Part shown: one piece after another, positions 30,863 to 40,835 of the stretch
How positions within the stretch are numbered: position 1 is the stretch's first letter
How the letters are laid out: each line of letters starts with the position of its first letter
From: Nitzschia sp. pyKryTriq1
Taxonomy: Eukaryota > Bacillariophyta > Bacillariophyceae > Bacillariales > Bacillariaceae
Assembly (NCBI GenBank): GCA_956465555.1
Contig: OY101119.1
Span: 806,001 to 870,000, forward strand
Length of the DNA stretch: 64,000 bases
Reading direction: 5' to 3'
Notes under the pieces: model-generated
Told to the model about the DNA's origin: nothing
What the model saw: only the letters and a program-made list of their open reading frames with translations
Database searches by the model: none
Position numbers and translations under genes: made by a program

Positions 30863-32425
30863 ATGCGATTTGCCATTGCCATTGGAATCCTGGCGCAAGG
30901 TCTAGTGGCTGCCAAGGAGCCTACCTCTGCCGAGCTCGTCTCCAAGGGAACCACTCCTCGCTCATCTACTCGTACTCTGGGTAGGAGAAATGTTTTATCC
31001 AAAGTAAAACAACGTCGAAACTTGAAGCAAAATAACGTCGTGGAAAATGTAAAGAGTAAGATGCACCCACTTCAGAATGGGCGAAAGTGTGATCCAAACG
31101 TTGGATCCGACCCCGCGACGGATGCTGACGTTGGTATTCTGAATAGTCAATGTCTCGCCGGGGAAAGTTGCAGCGAATTTGGTTTCTGTGTTGCTGGAGC
31201 TCTTGGCGTAGAGCTACGCCAGACTGTTTCTCCCACAAACACTGAAGACTATCCGACTAACTATTTCGACTACTTCTGTGGTGAAAGAGATGGCGATCAA
31301 CCTACCGACGACAACTTCAATCCATACTTTACCTATGACTGTACATGTGCACAAATTTCAGATGAGTTGAGCACCATCACCTGTGTAGATCCGGAACCGA
31401 CATGTGAGGGAAATGTATGTTACGATTCGAACTTTGTGTTCGGTTTCGATTCGAACTTCACTAAGATTTCGTACACAACCTACTGCGCGACGTTTTTGCC
31501 TCCTTCCGAGGGAGAGATCTGTTACTACTATTTATATGATTCTGAGGTGTGCCGCATCACCATCGACGATGAGACATGTAACAGCTGTGAGGTAATTGAA
31601 AAATACGAGTACAGTCCTCAACCCGGATTTACCACAGTATGTTATGGAGCATCTGTGTTCGACTGCACCAATATTGAAGGAGGAAATGCTGGAAATGACT
31701 GTGTTGGAGACAGAGTATCGGATATCTTTGGTAACAGTACTCTTGTACCTGTGGAAGAAAATGTACCTTTCCTTCGGTCCATTCTTTACGGAATATCAAG
31801 CATGTCGATCGATGAGCAGATAGAATGGGCGACATTGACTGCCGAGTACATCGTTTCATACTACCAGACCCAGAATACAGACCTTCTACAGGACATTACT
31901 GCGTTGATTGATGTCTTGGCAGTTATCCCCAACGACGATAGACGTGGTCGCAGCCTGCAGGAATGCGGGGGCTCGGTGACCGTGATTTATGATACTTATT
32001 TGAGCTACTCGATCGAAGATCCGACTTTGATCTCACCCTCTGAAGTTGCTCAAATGCCGTTCGCAACGGAAGCTGACCAGGCCATCTATGTTCAGTATCT
32101 CATGTTGTTTGGAACTGGTGATCTTACTTGCATCGATGGCGTGGATCCTCTCGGTCAGGGAAGGCCACTGCGCCCCGGGAAGGGCGGTAAGAGCGATAAG
32201 AAGAGTAAGAAGTCCAGTAAGAAGTCCAGCAAGTCGAGCAAAAGCGGTAAGAAAAGCGGTGGCAAAGGTTCCCAGATCTACCACCCACCGCCCGTCGAAC
32301 ATTGGGACGATGACGATTATTACAAAGAAAGCAATGGGAAAGGAGTTTCAGCGCATATGTACGGATATCCCCAGCAGCAAAGCAACAATAAGAGTGAGAA
32401 GAAGGGAAAGAGCAGAAGGCGTTAG
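30863..32425 (+). CDS. Secreted Cys-rich protein with a Lys/Ser-rich, silaffin-like tail
   Basis: Intronless, 520 residues. MRFAIAIGILAQGLVAAKEP is a clean signal peptide with an AxA-type site and no plastid Phe motif, pointing to secretion. The middle (about residues 75-280) is rich in paired cysteines (GESCSEFGFCVAG, YDCTCAQISDELSTITC, DDETCNSCEVIEKY), suggesting several disulfides. A more hydrophobic helical part follows (WATLTAEYIVSYYQTQN). After residue ~430 comes a lysine/serine tail (KKSKKSSKKSSKSSKSGKKS) and then a Tyr/Asp/Gln-rich end. Such KxxK and SK clusters occur in silaffins and other frustule-associated proteins, but also in unrelated secreted proteins. I do not recognise the Cys-rich family by name. 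Confidence 0.75.
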   Translation: MRFAIAIGILAQGLVAAKEPTSAELVSKGTTPRSSTRTLGRRNVLSKVKQRRNLKQNNVVENVKSKMHPLQNGRKCDPNVGSDPATDADVGILNSQCLAGESCSEFGFCVAGALGVELRQTVSPTNTEDYPTNYFDYFCGERDGDQPTDDNFNPYFTYDCTCAQISDELSTITCVDPEPTCEGNVCYDSNFVFGFDSNFTKISYTTYCATFLPPSEGEICYYYLYDSEVCRITIDDETCNSCEVIEKYEYSPQPGFTTVCYGASVFDCTNIEGGNAGNDCVGDRVSDIFGNSTLVPVEENVPFLRSILYGISSMSIDEQIEWATLTAEYIVSYYQTQNTDLLQDITALIDVLAVIPNDDRRGRSLQECGGSVTVIYDTYLSYSIEDPTLISPSEVAQMPFATEADQAIYVQYLMLFGTGDLTCIDGVDPLGQGRPLRPGKGGKSDKKSKKSSKKSSKSSKSGKKSGGKGSQIYHPPPVEHWDDDDYYKESNGKGVSAHMYGYPQQQSNNKSEKKGKSRRR

Positions 32426-33061
32426 CTCCATTTTGAAGATCGGCGGAGATGATTTCGAACCCTGTAATATATTTTGTACCGCTAGTAGCATGTTTACTTG
32501 TACTCCTAAAAAAGTGTTACCACCGGTATCTCTCTCTCTCTCTCTCTCTAGTAGTAGTAGTAGTAGTAGTAGTAGACAGTAGAGAGTAAATACTCTCTAC
32601 TAGAGTGGAGAGAGTAGACTAGCTCTAAGCCCCACAGTTCTCTTCCTCACTTCCAATTGCGAATTTCGTAGTTGGTCTTCAATGTCCGTCATACAAACCT
32701 ATTCGACTACGGACGGAAACTTTGGGGCATTCCTTTGCAGTCGTATGGGTCGATTTCACAAGAATATATTATCTTTCCTCGTCGTTTTTTCTGAATAAAT
32801 TGAAATTTCTGAGTCACTTTTTGTTCCATGTCCAGATTTCGAAAAGGGCAGATGAGCAGAGAGGTGTGGTCGACGCAGCGTCGCGTTGCAATCGATTTTT
32901 TCTCATCACTGGAGAGAGACTAATTTGGAATCCGCTGGGTATTCGACCAAATAAGCTATACATATCTCTCTTGTATTGCACTCGGAGCGGAGAGAGCAAC
33001 TTGGCGAAGCGAAGTCCGGGATCTGATTGATCCATTTCATCGACGGAGCTGAGGAAAACGA
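32426..33061. other. Intergenic region with microsatellites
   Basis: Contains a TC dinucleotide run followed directly by a TAG trinucleotide run (about 32526-32577) and ACTCTCTACTAGAGTGGAGAG, a short palindrome. The remainder is presumably the promoter of the ChaN-like gene. No gene is seen. Confidence 0.5.
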
Positions 33062-34522
33062 ATGCCCAAGCAACAATCTTCGTCTCTACGAGGACCCACC
33101 GGTGGAAGGATATTCTTTTACCATGTTCCTCTGCTCGTGATGCTGGCCCTGTTTGCGCATACCGTGGTTGCTTGGTCACCAAATGCAGCATGCCCAGCGC
33201 CTAAGCTCGAGCGACGAACGTTCATTGCTAGCGTCGGAGGTTCTACAACTGCAGCGGCAATAGGGCAACTCTTTTTTGGCCCACAAAGTGCTTCCGCGAA
33301 GGAACCATTGTCTACAGATCCAACTACATTTGATACATACAACGTCATTCCCGATGCCAGTGCTAGCTTGGATCCGAAGCTGCTAAAGGTAGATGTGAGT
33401 ACAATCCAAAAATCGAAATAGCCTTGCTCAATTTGGTCGCTCACCAGTATTATGCGAAAGAATCTCGGATTTATTCAGAAACTTGCGGGGTCTAAATCGA
33501 AAGGGTCCATTTGGCTAGGAGAGCATCACAATTCCGTCAGCGACCACGACTTTCAAGAACGGTTCATTCGAATGTTGCACGAAGAACGTCGACGATTCGA
33601 ATTGAAGGACCAGCCCATGGCAATCGGCCTGGAACAAGTTCAGATTCAATTCCAACCGGTTCTGGATGATTATATCAGTGGTAAGATTAGTTTGGATGAA
33701 ATGAGACGTTTAGTTGAATGGGACAAACGATGGATGTGGAGCTTCGAGGGTTATCAAGGTGTCTTCGAGGCGGCTCGGGAACTGAAGAATGTGAGACTCT
33801 TGGCCCTCAATGTGGATTCAGAAGATTTGGCTATTGTTGAAAAGGGAGGATATCCTGCGTTACCCATGGAACAGCTTCGAAAGTACATAAAGGACCCCAT
33901 AGGCTTTGGTAACTTCGCTCAGGCTCGGAAATTCAAGACCTATGTGGACTACGTGATTGAGCCCTCCTATGAAGTTCATCGAAGGCTCGGCCTTCTGCAA
34001 TACACAAATGCAGGCGAGAAGCTCGATGTTGAAATGCCGTTTCGTAATTTTCTATCAGGTGATTATCTTTGGATGATATGATACAGAAATATAGCAGCAG
34101 CGATTTGGTATCTCACACGTACTGTGCACTTTGCCATTGCAATTTTAGGACGGATTCTTTGGGATGAAGGGATGGCAACAGCAGCTCATTCTTGGGTCTC
34201 CGAAAATGCTGGGGGGCTTTTGATCGGCTTAGTTGGTGCTGATCACGTCAAGTTTGGCAACGGGATCCCTGGACGCTTCGCTCGCCTGTCAGGTGGTAAA
34301 TGCGATTGCACGACAGTGATCATCAACCCGACGCTCATCGACTCCAGGCCTTCAGGATCGGTATCTAGCATCCCAGGGTCTGATTCTGCAAAAACGCCCG
34401 ACTTGATTACGCTTCAATTACGATATTTGAAGGACGATGTTGATCCCACCTCTGAGTCGAGAAGACTCCCTGAAAGTACGGGTGGAGTGTTACCTTTTGC
34501 CGACTACTTGGTTGTAACGTAA
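33062..34522 (+). CDS. ChaN-like (DUF399, Tiki-superfamily) protein, predicted thylakoid lumen
   Basis: Three exons, 33062..33394, 33479..34058 and 34149..34522, 428 residues. The leader is tripartite: a hydrophobic signal (HVPLLVMLALFAHTVVAW), then a twin-arginine segment (RRTFIASVGGSTTAAAIGQL) ending in QSASA-KEP, as for proteins exported to the thylakoid lumen by the Tat route. The mature domain has the ChaN core: GSIWLGEHHNSVSDHDFQE, the glutamate in AIGLEQVQIQFQP, LLALNVDSEDLAIVEKGGYP and GADHVKFGNGIPGRFARL. Bacterial ChaN binds heme or iron; the plastid members have no settled role. For intron 1 the acceptor at 33478 was chosen because it keeps phase 0; the stronger-looking CAG at 33447 breaks the frame. 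The stop lies inside a GTAAGT, so a further downstream exon cannot be excluded. It converges on gene A, 57 bp away. Confidence 0.8.
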
Positions 34523-34579
34523 GTTTCAAAATCGGCTCAATTTGCTAGAAAACTTATATTTAGTATTGCATTGGCCTCG

Positions 34580-36775
34580 TTACACACGAACTTGTGTTTT
34601 TCGTTTCCTTCGTTGTCTTGGTTTCCGCCACGATACGTCATCAAAGCTATCACTGAGAGCAGCTGAAATATTTTCCATCATGTCGTCTCCGGAGAAACCC
34701 CTCTCCAATTCCGACCAAAAAGTAGTATTGAGATTTCCGAGGCAACCATACATTCCACTTGCCTCTTTCGGGGTTTGCGTCCGTTGACTGTAAGAATGGT
34801 AGCTTATGCTTTCGTTGTCTTTTCTATATCGAGTTGAGCAACTATCGGAGGAGTAAACCGAGTGCTGATGCCTGGAAGATTCGTCGGTGGACTCACTGGT
34901 CAACAATGTTCCATGGCTTTGTTCTTCCCACCCAACAATGCCTGCCGTCTGATCGAGAATCTTATTCACGAAGAGCTCTGGTAGGCCAGCCTTGATTGCC
35001 CTACTGTGAATTTCCTCCCGCTCCTCGGTGGAGAGATTTGGTGACCGCAATTTCGGGCCGGCAATCTTTAGAAAATGGTTAAGCATCTTAATTTCTTGGG
35101 CAGAGGCACCAAGAGGCCTTGCTTTGGTTTTTCTTGGGTATCTCAGGTCATACTCTGAGTGGTTACTTGCTGTTGTCAAGCTGTCAGATTTATGCAGAGT
35201 GTGCGGGTATGTCATTGTGGATGCGGAGTCAGAATTGAAAATTCCCGCATCGATAATGATATCCATTCTGCCATCAACAGAGGTTGATTCGCTTGATGTG
35301 GGAGCCCTGTAAAGCCCGCTCACATGATCGGACACATCACTTTCGGTATCAAGAAGCGAGTTGTGAGAAGTTGGAGAAGGTTTCGCGTTAAAATGAATCG
35401 ACTTCTTCTGCTTGACCCGGTGTCTAACAGATTCGAAGCTCGACTCTCGATCCACGATTCTAACATCGCTAGGAACATTACTGTTCCTTCGTTTTTCTTT
35501 GAAATCCTTATCTTCTTGGGCAGTGTTTGTTTCAATATTGCCTGTGGGAACAAAAGAAGTTGTATCGCATATACTATTGTCCGCTGCATGGCTCTCTGGG
35601 AGTAACTCGTCTGTTTCAACAATTTTCTCCAACGTGAGTTGAATCTGGATGCTCTCCTCTCGTCTTTCAAGACACTGATTTGTCTGCTCGATGGGCGCTC
35701 CTTTTGGGGTGCAAGTTGGCAAAAGAGCTGGACTTAGGAGCTCTTTCCTCTCGTAAAGGATAGATTTTCTGTCTGGAGCTGCAGGCCCGTTCTTGGGGCT
35801 CTCGTCTTCGATCGATTCATTCACCGTGTCCAAACCAATAGAAAACAAGTTATCGTACATGTTGTCTCTTCGTAGCTGCGTAGATGGTTTCAAGCTTGCA
35901 TTCAGAGTCAGAAAGATTTTGCCTTCACCATCCTCATTGTCATCTAGAGAAATGATATCAGAGTGAACGCTTTTCTCTATCGATTCCCTTGGTCGTTCCA
36001 GCAGATTATGGAAGTTCAAAGTTTCAGGCATTTCCATCTTATTTTGTGAGTAAATGCTGCTTTCTTCCTCGTTTGGTTCTTTGTCACCATCGGCTGCCGC
36101 CCGAGGTAGCATTTTCACAGCATCCGGAGAAGTGAAGTCCTCTGGTAACATGGGTGATGGCCCAAAACCTCCCCAGGTCGAATCTCCCTGTCCATCGTGA
36201 GGATCATCTCCATGTAGGCTGTTACTGAAGATTCCGTCGAAGGGGTTCCAACCATCTATATCATTTGTAATGGCAGTCACTTCTGCTTCTTGCTGTGTCG
36301 TCGCTTCAAATGCCGACAAGAGTTGAGCGTCCGCTTGCTGAACGAAGGGGTCGACATTCTTCTCCTTGCCAACTTCTGAAAGGAGTTCCTTTGCTCGGTT
36401 GTGTCGAATATCATCTAACCTGTTTGCTTTCAACTGAGGAATTTTGGCCTTTCTGCTGTCCTTCGGAATGACTGGAGACAGATGGTCCTTTGAAACATCT
36501 TCATGTAGGTTGCGAACTTCGGGCCACTCTAATGCCGGTGCCTTGTTTTCTTCGTTTCCATCCAAAGACGTAACATTTGTCAAATCTTTCAATTCAGAAA
36601 ATGGATCATCTTGAGGAATGCTGGAGGGTGTCTCCAACAAGGGTTGGAAAGAGGCACTTCGAAATGATTTTATTCTTTGTGCCACTTTTGTTGACGACTC
36701 TTTGATCCCAGCTGGAGCGATGCCTTCGGCATCGTCTTCATCGAATTTGCGAAATCTTCTCCTTAGTCCGGGCAT
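34580..36775 (-). CDS. Large disordered protein A, shares a helical motif with genes B and C
   Basis: Intronless, 731 residues from the ATG at 36775. Mostly low-complexity and acidic/Ser-rich with no enzymatic domain I recognise. The N-terminus is basic-acidic (MPGLRRRFRKFDEDDAEGI). The one ordered piece lies in the C-terminal third (about 34935-35100): EIKMLNHFLKIAGPKL, then REEIHSRAIKAGLPELFVNK and ILDQT. This follows the pattern LNxF-x2-A ... A-x3-GL-x4-V-x2-LLxQ that recurs in the two giant proteins at 40836-45767 and 46403-51220. A Trp-rich acidic segment (WNPFDGIFSN, GDSTWGGFGPSP) might be a docking site. Very probably a real gene because the frame is long and uninterrupted, but function unknown. 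Confidence 0.72.
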   Translation of the reverse strand: MPGLRRRFRKFDEDDAEGIAPAGIKESSTKVAQRIKSFRSASFQPLLETPSSIPQDDPFSELKDLTNVTSLDGNEENKAPALEWPEVRNLHEDVSKDHLSPVIPKDSRKAKIPQLKANRLDDIRHNRAKELLSEVGKEKNVDPFVQQADAQLLSAFEATTQQEAEVTAITNDIDGWNPFDGIFSNSLHGDDPHDGQGDSTWGGFGPSPMLPEDFTSPDAVKMLPRAAADGDKEPNEEESSIYSQNKMEMPETLNFHNLLERPRESIEKSVHSDIISLDDNEDGEGKIFLTLNASLKPSTQLRRDNMYDNLFSIGLDTVNESIEDESPKNGPAAPDRKSILYERKELLSPALLPTCTPKGAPIEQTNQCLERREESIQIQLTLEKIVETDELLPESHAADNSICDTTSFVPTGNIETNTAQEDKDFKEKRRNSNVPSDVRIVDRESSFESVRHRVKQKKSIHFNAKPSPTSHNSLLDTESDVSDHVSGLYRAPTSSESTSVDGRMDIIIDAGIFNSDSASTMTYPHTLHKSDSLTTASNHSEYDLRYPRKTKARPLGASAQEIKMLNHFLKIAGPKLRSPNLSTEEREEIHSRAIKAGLPELFVNKILDQTAGIVGWEEQSHGTLLTSESTDESSRHQHSVYSSDSCSTRYRKDNESISYHSYSQRTQTPKEASGMYGCLGNLNTTFWSELERGFSGDDMMENISAALSDSFDDVSWRKPRQRRKRKTQVRV

Positions 36776-37317
36776 TCTGGTGCTTGTTGTTGTCTTTCTT
36801 GGTACAATTACAATTATTTTTGCTCTATAGCAACACTCTTCTATCGCTATCGATGAGGACGGTTCAGGTTTTCCACAGTTCCACAGATCTTTGCTTCTTT
36901 TCGCCCATAGCGTCGTTTCCGTAATAAAGAGTTCATTGTTGAGAGGCAGGAGTAGTAAGCTCGGCACGCTCTTTCATGTGCAAACGGCATACCTGAACAT
37001 TCATCTTCCTACATCTTTGTTGATAATTTAATCTCATTAATATATTCAGTTCCTCATACTGTATGTTGAGATCGATGTTCCCGCCATTTTGAATCATTCG
37101 ACCAGAACTATTTCGTCTGGCCTTACATCCGTTTGCAAGGCAAGGCCAACCCTGGCCAATGGAGAGGCGGAGCCTCTCAATAACACACTTTGAAGTTTGC
37201 GTCGATCACCGTCGACATACTGTAGTTGTACTGTACCGTATCGGCTACTCTCCCACAAGGAAGCGACTTCCTCCAAGACCACTACGTTCCCACTAACTCA
37301 ACACAAGGTTATTCAAT
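36776..37317. promoter_or_regulatory. Divergent region between gene A and the LLPH-like gene
   Basis: 542 bp between diverging ATGs, with one GTAC-type cluster (GTACTGTACCGTATCGG) near 37230. An open minus-strand frame continues upstream of gene A's chosen start without another ATG that would be convincing. Confidence 0.45.
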
Positions 37318-37872
37318 ATGGCAAAATCGATCCGATCCAAATGCAAGCGAAAGGCCAGGGCAGAGTTCCGTCGGACGATTGGAGATGTACGTACTTTTTT
37401 AGAGGTCCTCGCTCGCCGCCCTTTGAAAGAACAACATACGTGTCCTTCTTCTGTGGATCCTTAAAGGGATTGATCATCCCTCATGAGCATATTTTACTGG
37501 TTCCTGAACTTTTTTGCTCTCGCATTGTGTATACAGGAATTCGCCAAGAAAAAAATGGCTGAAGTCCAAGACAAGCTCAAGGACTGTTTGGAAAAGCAAT
37601 CCTTGAAATCCCTTGACAAACTTTCCAATATTTTTAACGCTGCCCAGGAACAAACCTTGCCTGAGAGTATGGATACTACTACGAACACGACAACTATTGG
37701 TATTGATGCTGTGGATGATGGTCTTATCGCCGCAAAGGAGCTCAAGGGAGAAAATAAGATTCCCGTAGGAAAGAAACCAAAGAAGAGTCGAAAGCACGGG
37801 CTCAAGACTGCACAACAGAAGCGACAGGAAGAACGGCCGAAACGAAGACCCAAATATTTTGTTCAGTTTTGA
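37318..37872 (+). CDS. LLPH-like (DUF2423) nucleolar protein
   Basis: Two exons, 37318..37386 and 37537..37872, 134 residues, phase 0, 150-bp intron. The N-terminus MAKSIRSKCKRKARAEFRRT is the hallmark of the LLPH/DUF2423 family (human LLPH and yeast Ybl028c begin MAKSLRSK.KRK.RA), which are small basic nucleolar proteins linked to ribosome assembly. The rest is helical (KDCLEKQSLKSLDKLSNIFN) and the C-terminus very basic (KKPKKSRKHGL then RPKRRPKYFVQF). Exon 1 is only 23 codons. It converges with Ku80. Confidence 0.82.
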
Positions 37873-38241
37873 ATACATGTGTGGCGGTAAAACTGGCTTT
37901 GAGTACAGACAGTACGGAACATAAGGAAAAGAACAGATATCTACAGAATAAATTATTGCATTCCTTTCGCAGCGTTTGCACTCGTCGTTTTCGTTGTCGT
38001 CGTGGAGTTTTCTGTTGTCGGATTATGATTCCAACTGGAGTCACCTCGGAACACCTAAATTGAGTTCAATCCAATCATATTGTTGATTACTAGTGCGACG
38101 CAAGATGACCGTCGCGAGGGATAGAGCTCCTTCTGTGCTGCATTCTGTGTGCCACAATGTTTCTGCTATTCATCCTTCCAAGCTGGAAGAGCAACTCGCA
38201 GATCTTGTTCAATGCAGCTTTCTTTCACTTTTTGACATGGG
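37873..38241. other. Convergent 3' gap between the LLPH-like gene and Ku80
   Basis: 369 bp holding both 3' ends. No gene is seen. Confidence 0.4.
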
Positions 38242-40176
38242 TCACTCTTTCAAGAAGTCATGATAGCTCTTGGGACCCTTTCGTTTCGCTTTGGATCCGC
38301 CGCGTCCCACCGATTTTGTATTCGTGACTTGTGTCAAGGGCAAGGCTGACCGAAACGCCTCCACGGCGGGCTGGGCTCGTTCTAGGATAGCCCTGGGGGT
38401 TGCCATGGGATCCTGTGATCGCACCGAAACGACGCCACTTTCGGGTTTGAGAATACGTTGGACGACCGTTTGATGAAAGCTGCGCAAGTACGGGTTGGCA
38501 ATGCGAGTGTGATCCAGGACGTCGGGTGGCAAAATGCAAGAATCAATCAGATTGTCGGCTGCCGCCTGCTTCTCTTGTGATTTACCCTGTGTAATATCCT
38601 CCGTTTCAAATGTCAAAGGGTCCAAGGACGACGACAAGTTGGTAACGTCACCTCGAAATGGCAATTGCATCATACACAAATGTCTGGGTGGCGAGGAATC
38701 ATTTTTGATGTTGAGCGGGAAGAGTCCTACCAAGATGGGGTCCGCATCTTTGGTTTTGACCAATGTGGCGATTCCAACTTGGTGGTTTCTTTGCAATGCT
38801 ATTGCCAAGGCAGCTATTGCCGCGCAGCACTTCAACGAATCGGCTCCAGCCAGGGCATAGGAGGGCCCGATGCGTAAGTACCTTGGTACCTGAGTCTCGT
38901 TCAGATATCCCAAGATCGTCAACTTGACGGGAGAAGGTCGTTTGAGACCAGTCATGTCATAGCCACTCATGGGAACCAGATCTGATCCGTACCGATACGC
39001 CCCCGTTATATCGACAATCTCTCGTGTATCTTGTTCCGGATCCCAGTGTGTAACGATAGTGTCAAAGGCTTGTGTGACTTCCTTTCCTCGTTCGTCTTTG
39101 ACAATCTTGGCGTCAGGGTTGTCAGGTCGTTCCCCCACTTGAAGTTCCACTACTTGCTTCTTCAAGGCTGGTATGGAAGCCTTGGACAAGAGCAGCGAGA
39201 AGCGTGCATCCAAAACAAGACCCGGCGCTATTTGAAATTGGACTTTGCGTCGCGTGGACTTGGGCAAGCGCTGCCCCAGAACTTTGGATAGGATGGGTTG
39301 CAACTCTTTGGCAGCCATGACAAATCCACCTGTCTTTTCCGTAAGGCTTAGCAACAGCTTTTCGTTTTGACGCTTGATTGACTGTGGATCCAAATCCTCG
39401 TCCTCCTCGTCTTCATCTTCGTCCATGTCGTCACCCGACGCCTCCGTAGCACTATCGCCGTCGTTGTCGTCGTCCTGTCCTTCCCCTTGTTTCGTTTCCT
39501 TATCAGCGGCAAAAGGATTCTCGCAGTCTGCTCTAGCTTGAGCTGCATTTTCATATTCGGCCTGTGATTCAAAATTCATTCCAATGACTTCGAGGCGACA
39601 TTCCATGGCCCGAAGGGAATCCAAGACAACCAGCAACTGCTGCGGATCAATTTGAACCTTGTGTTCGGCATCTGTAATCAAGACAATGCGCCGTTGGTAC
39701 TTCTTGCCGGAAGTTCGTTTGAACAAAGCGTCTGCCGCGACCACAATCCCATCGCAAAAGTCTCCTCGGAGGTGCTTGCTGGAGGGCGTGACTTGCAGGG
39801 CTTGAATTTGGCGCAAGAGATCGGGATGGGGTCGGTTGACTCCCGTCATGATTCCATCGCCTCCTAGTTCGACAATGTTTGGAAAGGGAATATCGGGGGA
39901 ACAAGAAGAAGAATCACCGTTGTCATCATTGGAATGGTGATGATTCGTCTCGTTCTTTGTCTCGGGCGCCAGCCAAAAATGATGATTGGTGGTGTTCGAT
40001 TTCAACACCAAGACGGCGACTTCGTGGGTGATGCTTCGAATCATCAAATCACTGATCATGTCCAAGCAAACTTTTTTGGCGCAGTCAAAACGAGACTTGG
40101 TGGTGGTGCTGGTGTCGTCATAGCTGGCCGCCATGGTTTCATTGGCGTCCAGGATCAGCACAACTGCTTCCTTCAT
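38242..40176 (-). CDS. KU80: Ku80 subunit of the DNA end-binding Ku heterodimer
   Basis: Intronless, 644 residues. Ku70/Ku80 binds double-strand ends for non-homologous end joining and telomere maintenance. The N-terminus is a vWA domain (AVVLILDANETMAAS, RRIVLITDAEHKVQIDP). An acidic insertion (about residues 235-265) precedes the Ku core: FDTIVTHWDPEQDTREIVDI, then YRYGSDLVPMSGYDMTGLKR, the most diagnostic Ku80 sequence, and ILGYLNETQVPRYLRIGPSY. A helical C-terminal arm follows (YLRSFHQTVVQRILKPESG), and the protein ends in a basic tail (GGSKAKRKGPKSYHDFLKE). The extra C-terminal domain and EExxxDDL motif that recruit DNA-PKcs in animals are absent, as in yeast and plants. Confidence 0.92.
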   Translation of the reverse strand: MKEAVVLILDANETMAASYDDTSTTTKSRFDCAKKVCLDMISDLMIRSITHEVAVLVLKSNTTNHHFWLAPETKNETNHHHSNDDNGDSSSCSPDIPFPNIVELGGDGIMTGVNRPHPDLLRQIQALQVTPSSKHLRGDFCDGIVVAADALFKRTSGKKYQRRIVLITDAEHKVQIDPQQLLVVLDSLRAMECRLEVIGMNFESQAEYENAAQARADCENPFAADKETKQGEGQDDDNDGDSATEASGDDMDEDEDEEDEDLDPQSIKRQNEKLLLSLTEKTGGFVMAAKELQPILSKVLGQRLPKSTRRKVQFQIAPGLVLDARFSLLLSKASIPALKKQVVELQVGERPDNPDAKIVKDERGKEVTQAFDTIVTHWDPEQDTREIVDITGAYRYGSDLVPMSGYDMTGLKRPSPVKLTILGYLNETQVPRYLRIGPSYALAGADSLKCCAAIAALAIALQRNHQVGIATLVKTKDADPILVGLFPLNIKNDSSPPRHLCMMQLPFRGDVTNLSSSLDPLTFETEDITQGKSQEKQAAADNLIDSCILPPDVLDHTRIANPYLRSFHQTVVQRILKPESGVVSVRSQDPMATPRAILERAQPAVEAFRSALPLTQVTNTKSVGRGGSKAKRKGPKSYHDFLKE

Positions 40177-40835
40177 GACGACGATGACGAAAGATCGAGG
40201 TGCTCGGAGATCAAAAACGAGTGCAATAAGGTACCGGTACTGTATCAGGGAATGAGTCGTTCACTGGTACAACTCCTCTATAATTTATGCGGTTGTACTT
40301 GTAAGAGTGGACCGGATCCTGGAAGCTGCCGCTACCTACAATATCACAATGTTATCCGCCATTGTCGTCGACCTTTTGTTGCTTCGTTTTTCGTTTTGCT
40401 TTTTGCTTCTCGTTTTCTCGTGCCGCCTTTTATTGTGCAAAAGGTGTGGTATTAAAAATAAACGAGGACTCGACTCAGGTGACTTCACTGGTCGACCAAT
40501 TTGACCGCTTGGTTCGAACAAAATCCGGGTCTCTACCAGTACCGGTACTTGTAATGGTACCAAGATGGTACTAGCATACCGGCATGTAGAAGTTTTCTAG
40601 AAGTGAAGAAGGAAACAAAAAATTATGCAATACTCTAATACTCTAGCTAGACAAATCGCTCATGTTTGTAGAGTGGACAGAAATGACATGGATTGTGACA
40701 TTTATCTTGGATGTGGAGGAGGAGAGCGGCAGCGTTCGAGATTCCGAGCTGGGAAATTATTCCATCCTCTACGAGCCTTCAGAGCTCGAACGAGGCATGA
40801 TGGCTTCCCGGGCTTTCAACCACCACAATAATACC
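40177..40835. promoter_or_regulatory. Region between Ku80 and gene B
   Basis: 659 bp with the Ku80 promoter (GTACCGGTACTGT at 40231-40243) and the 3' end of gene B, plus a second GTAC cluster at about 40540-40575. No gene is seen. Confidence 0.45.

Noticed and set aside
33448-33478. Alternative acceptor at 33447 for intron 1 of the ChaN-like gene
   Set aside because: Although CAG-TATT looks like a good acceptor, it puts the conserved domain out of frame with exon 1; the acceptor at 33478 keeps phase 0.
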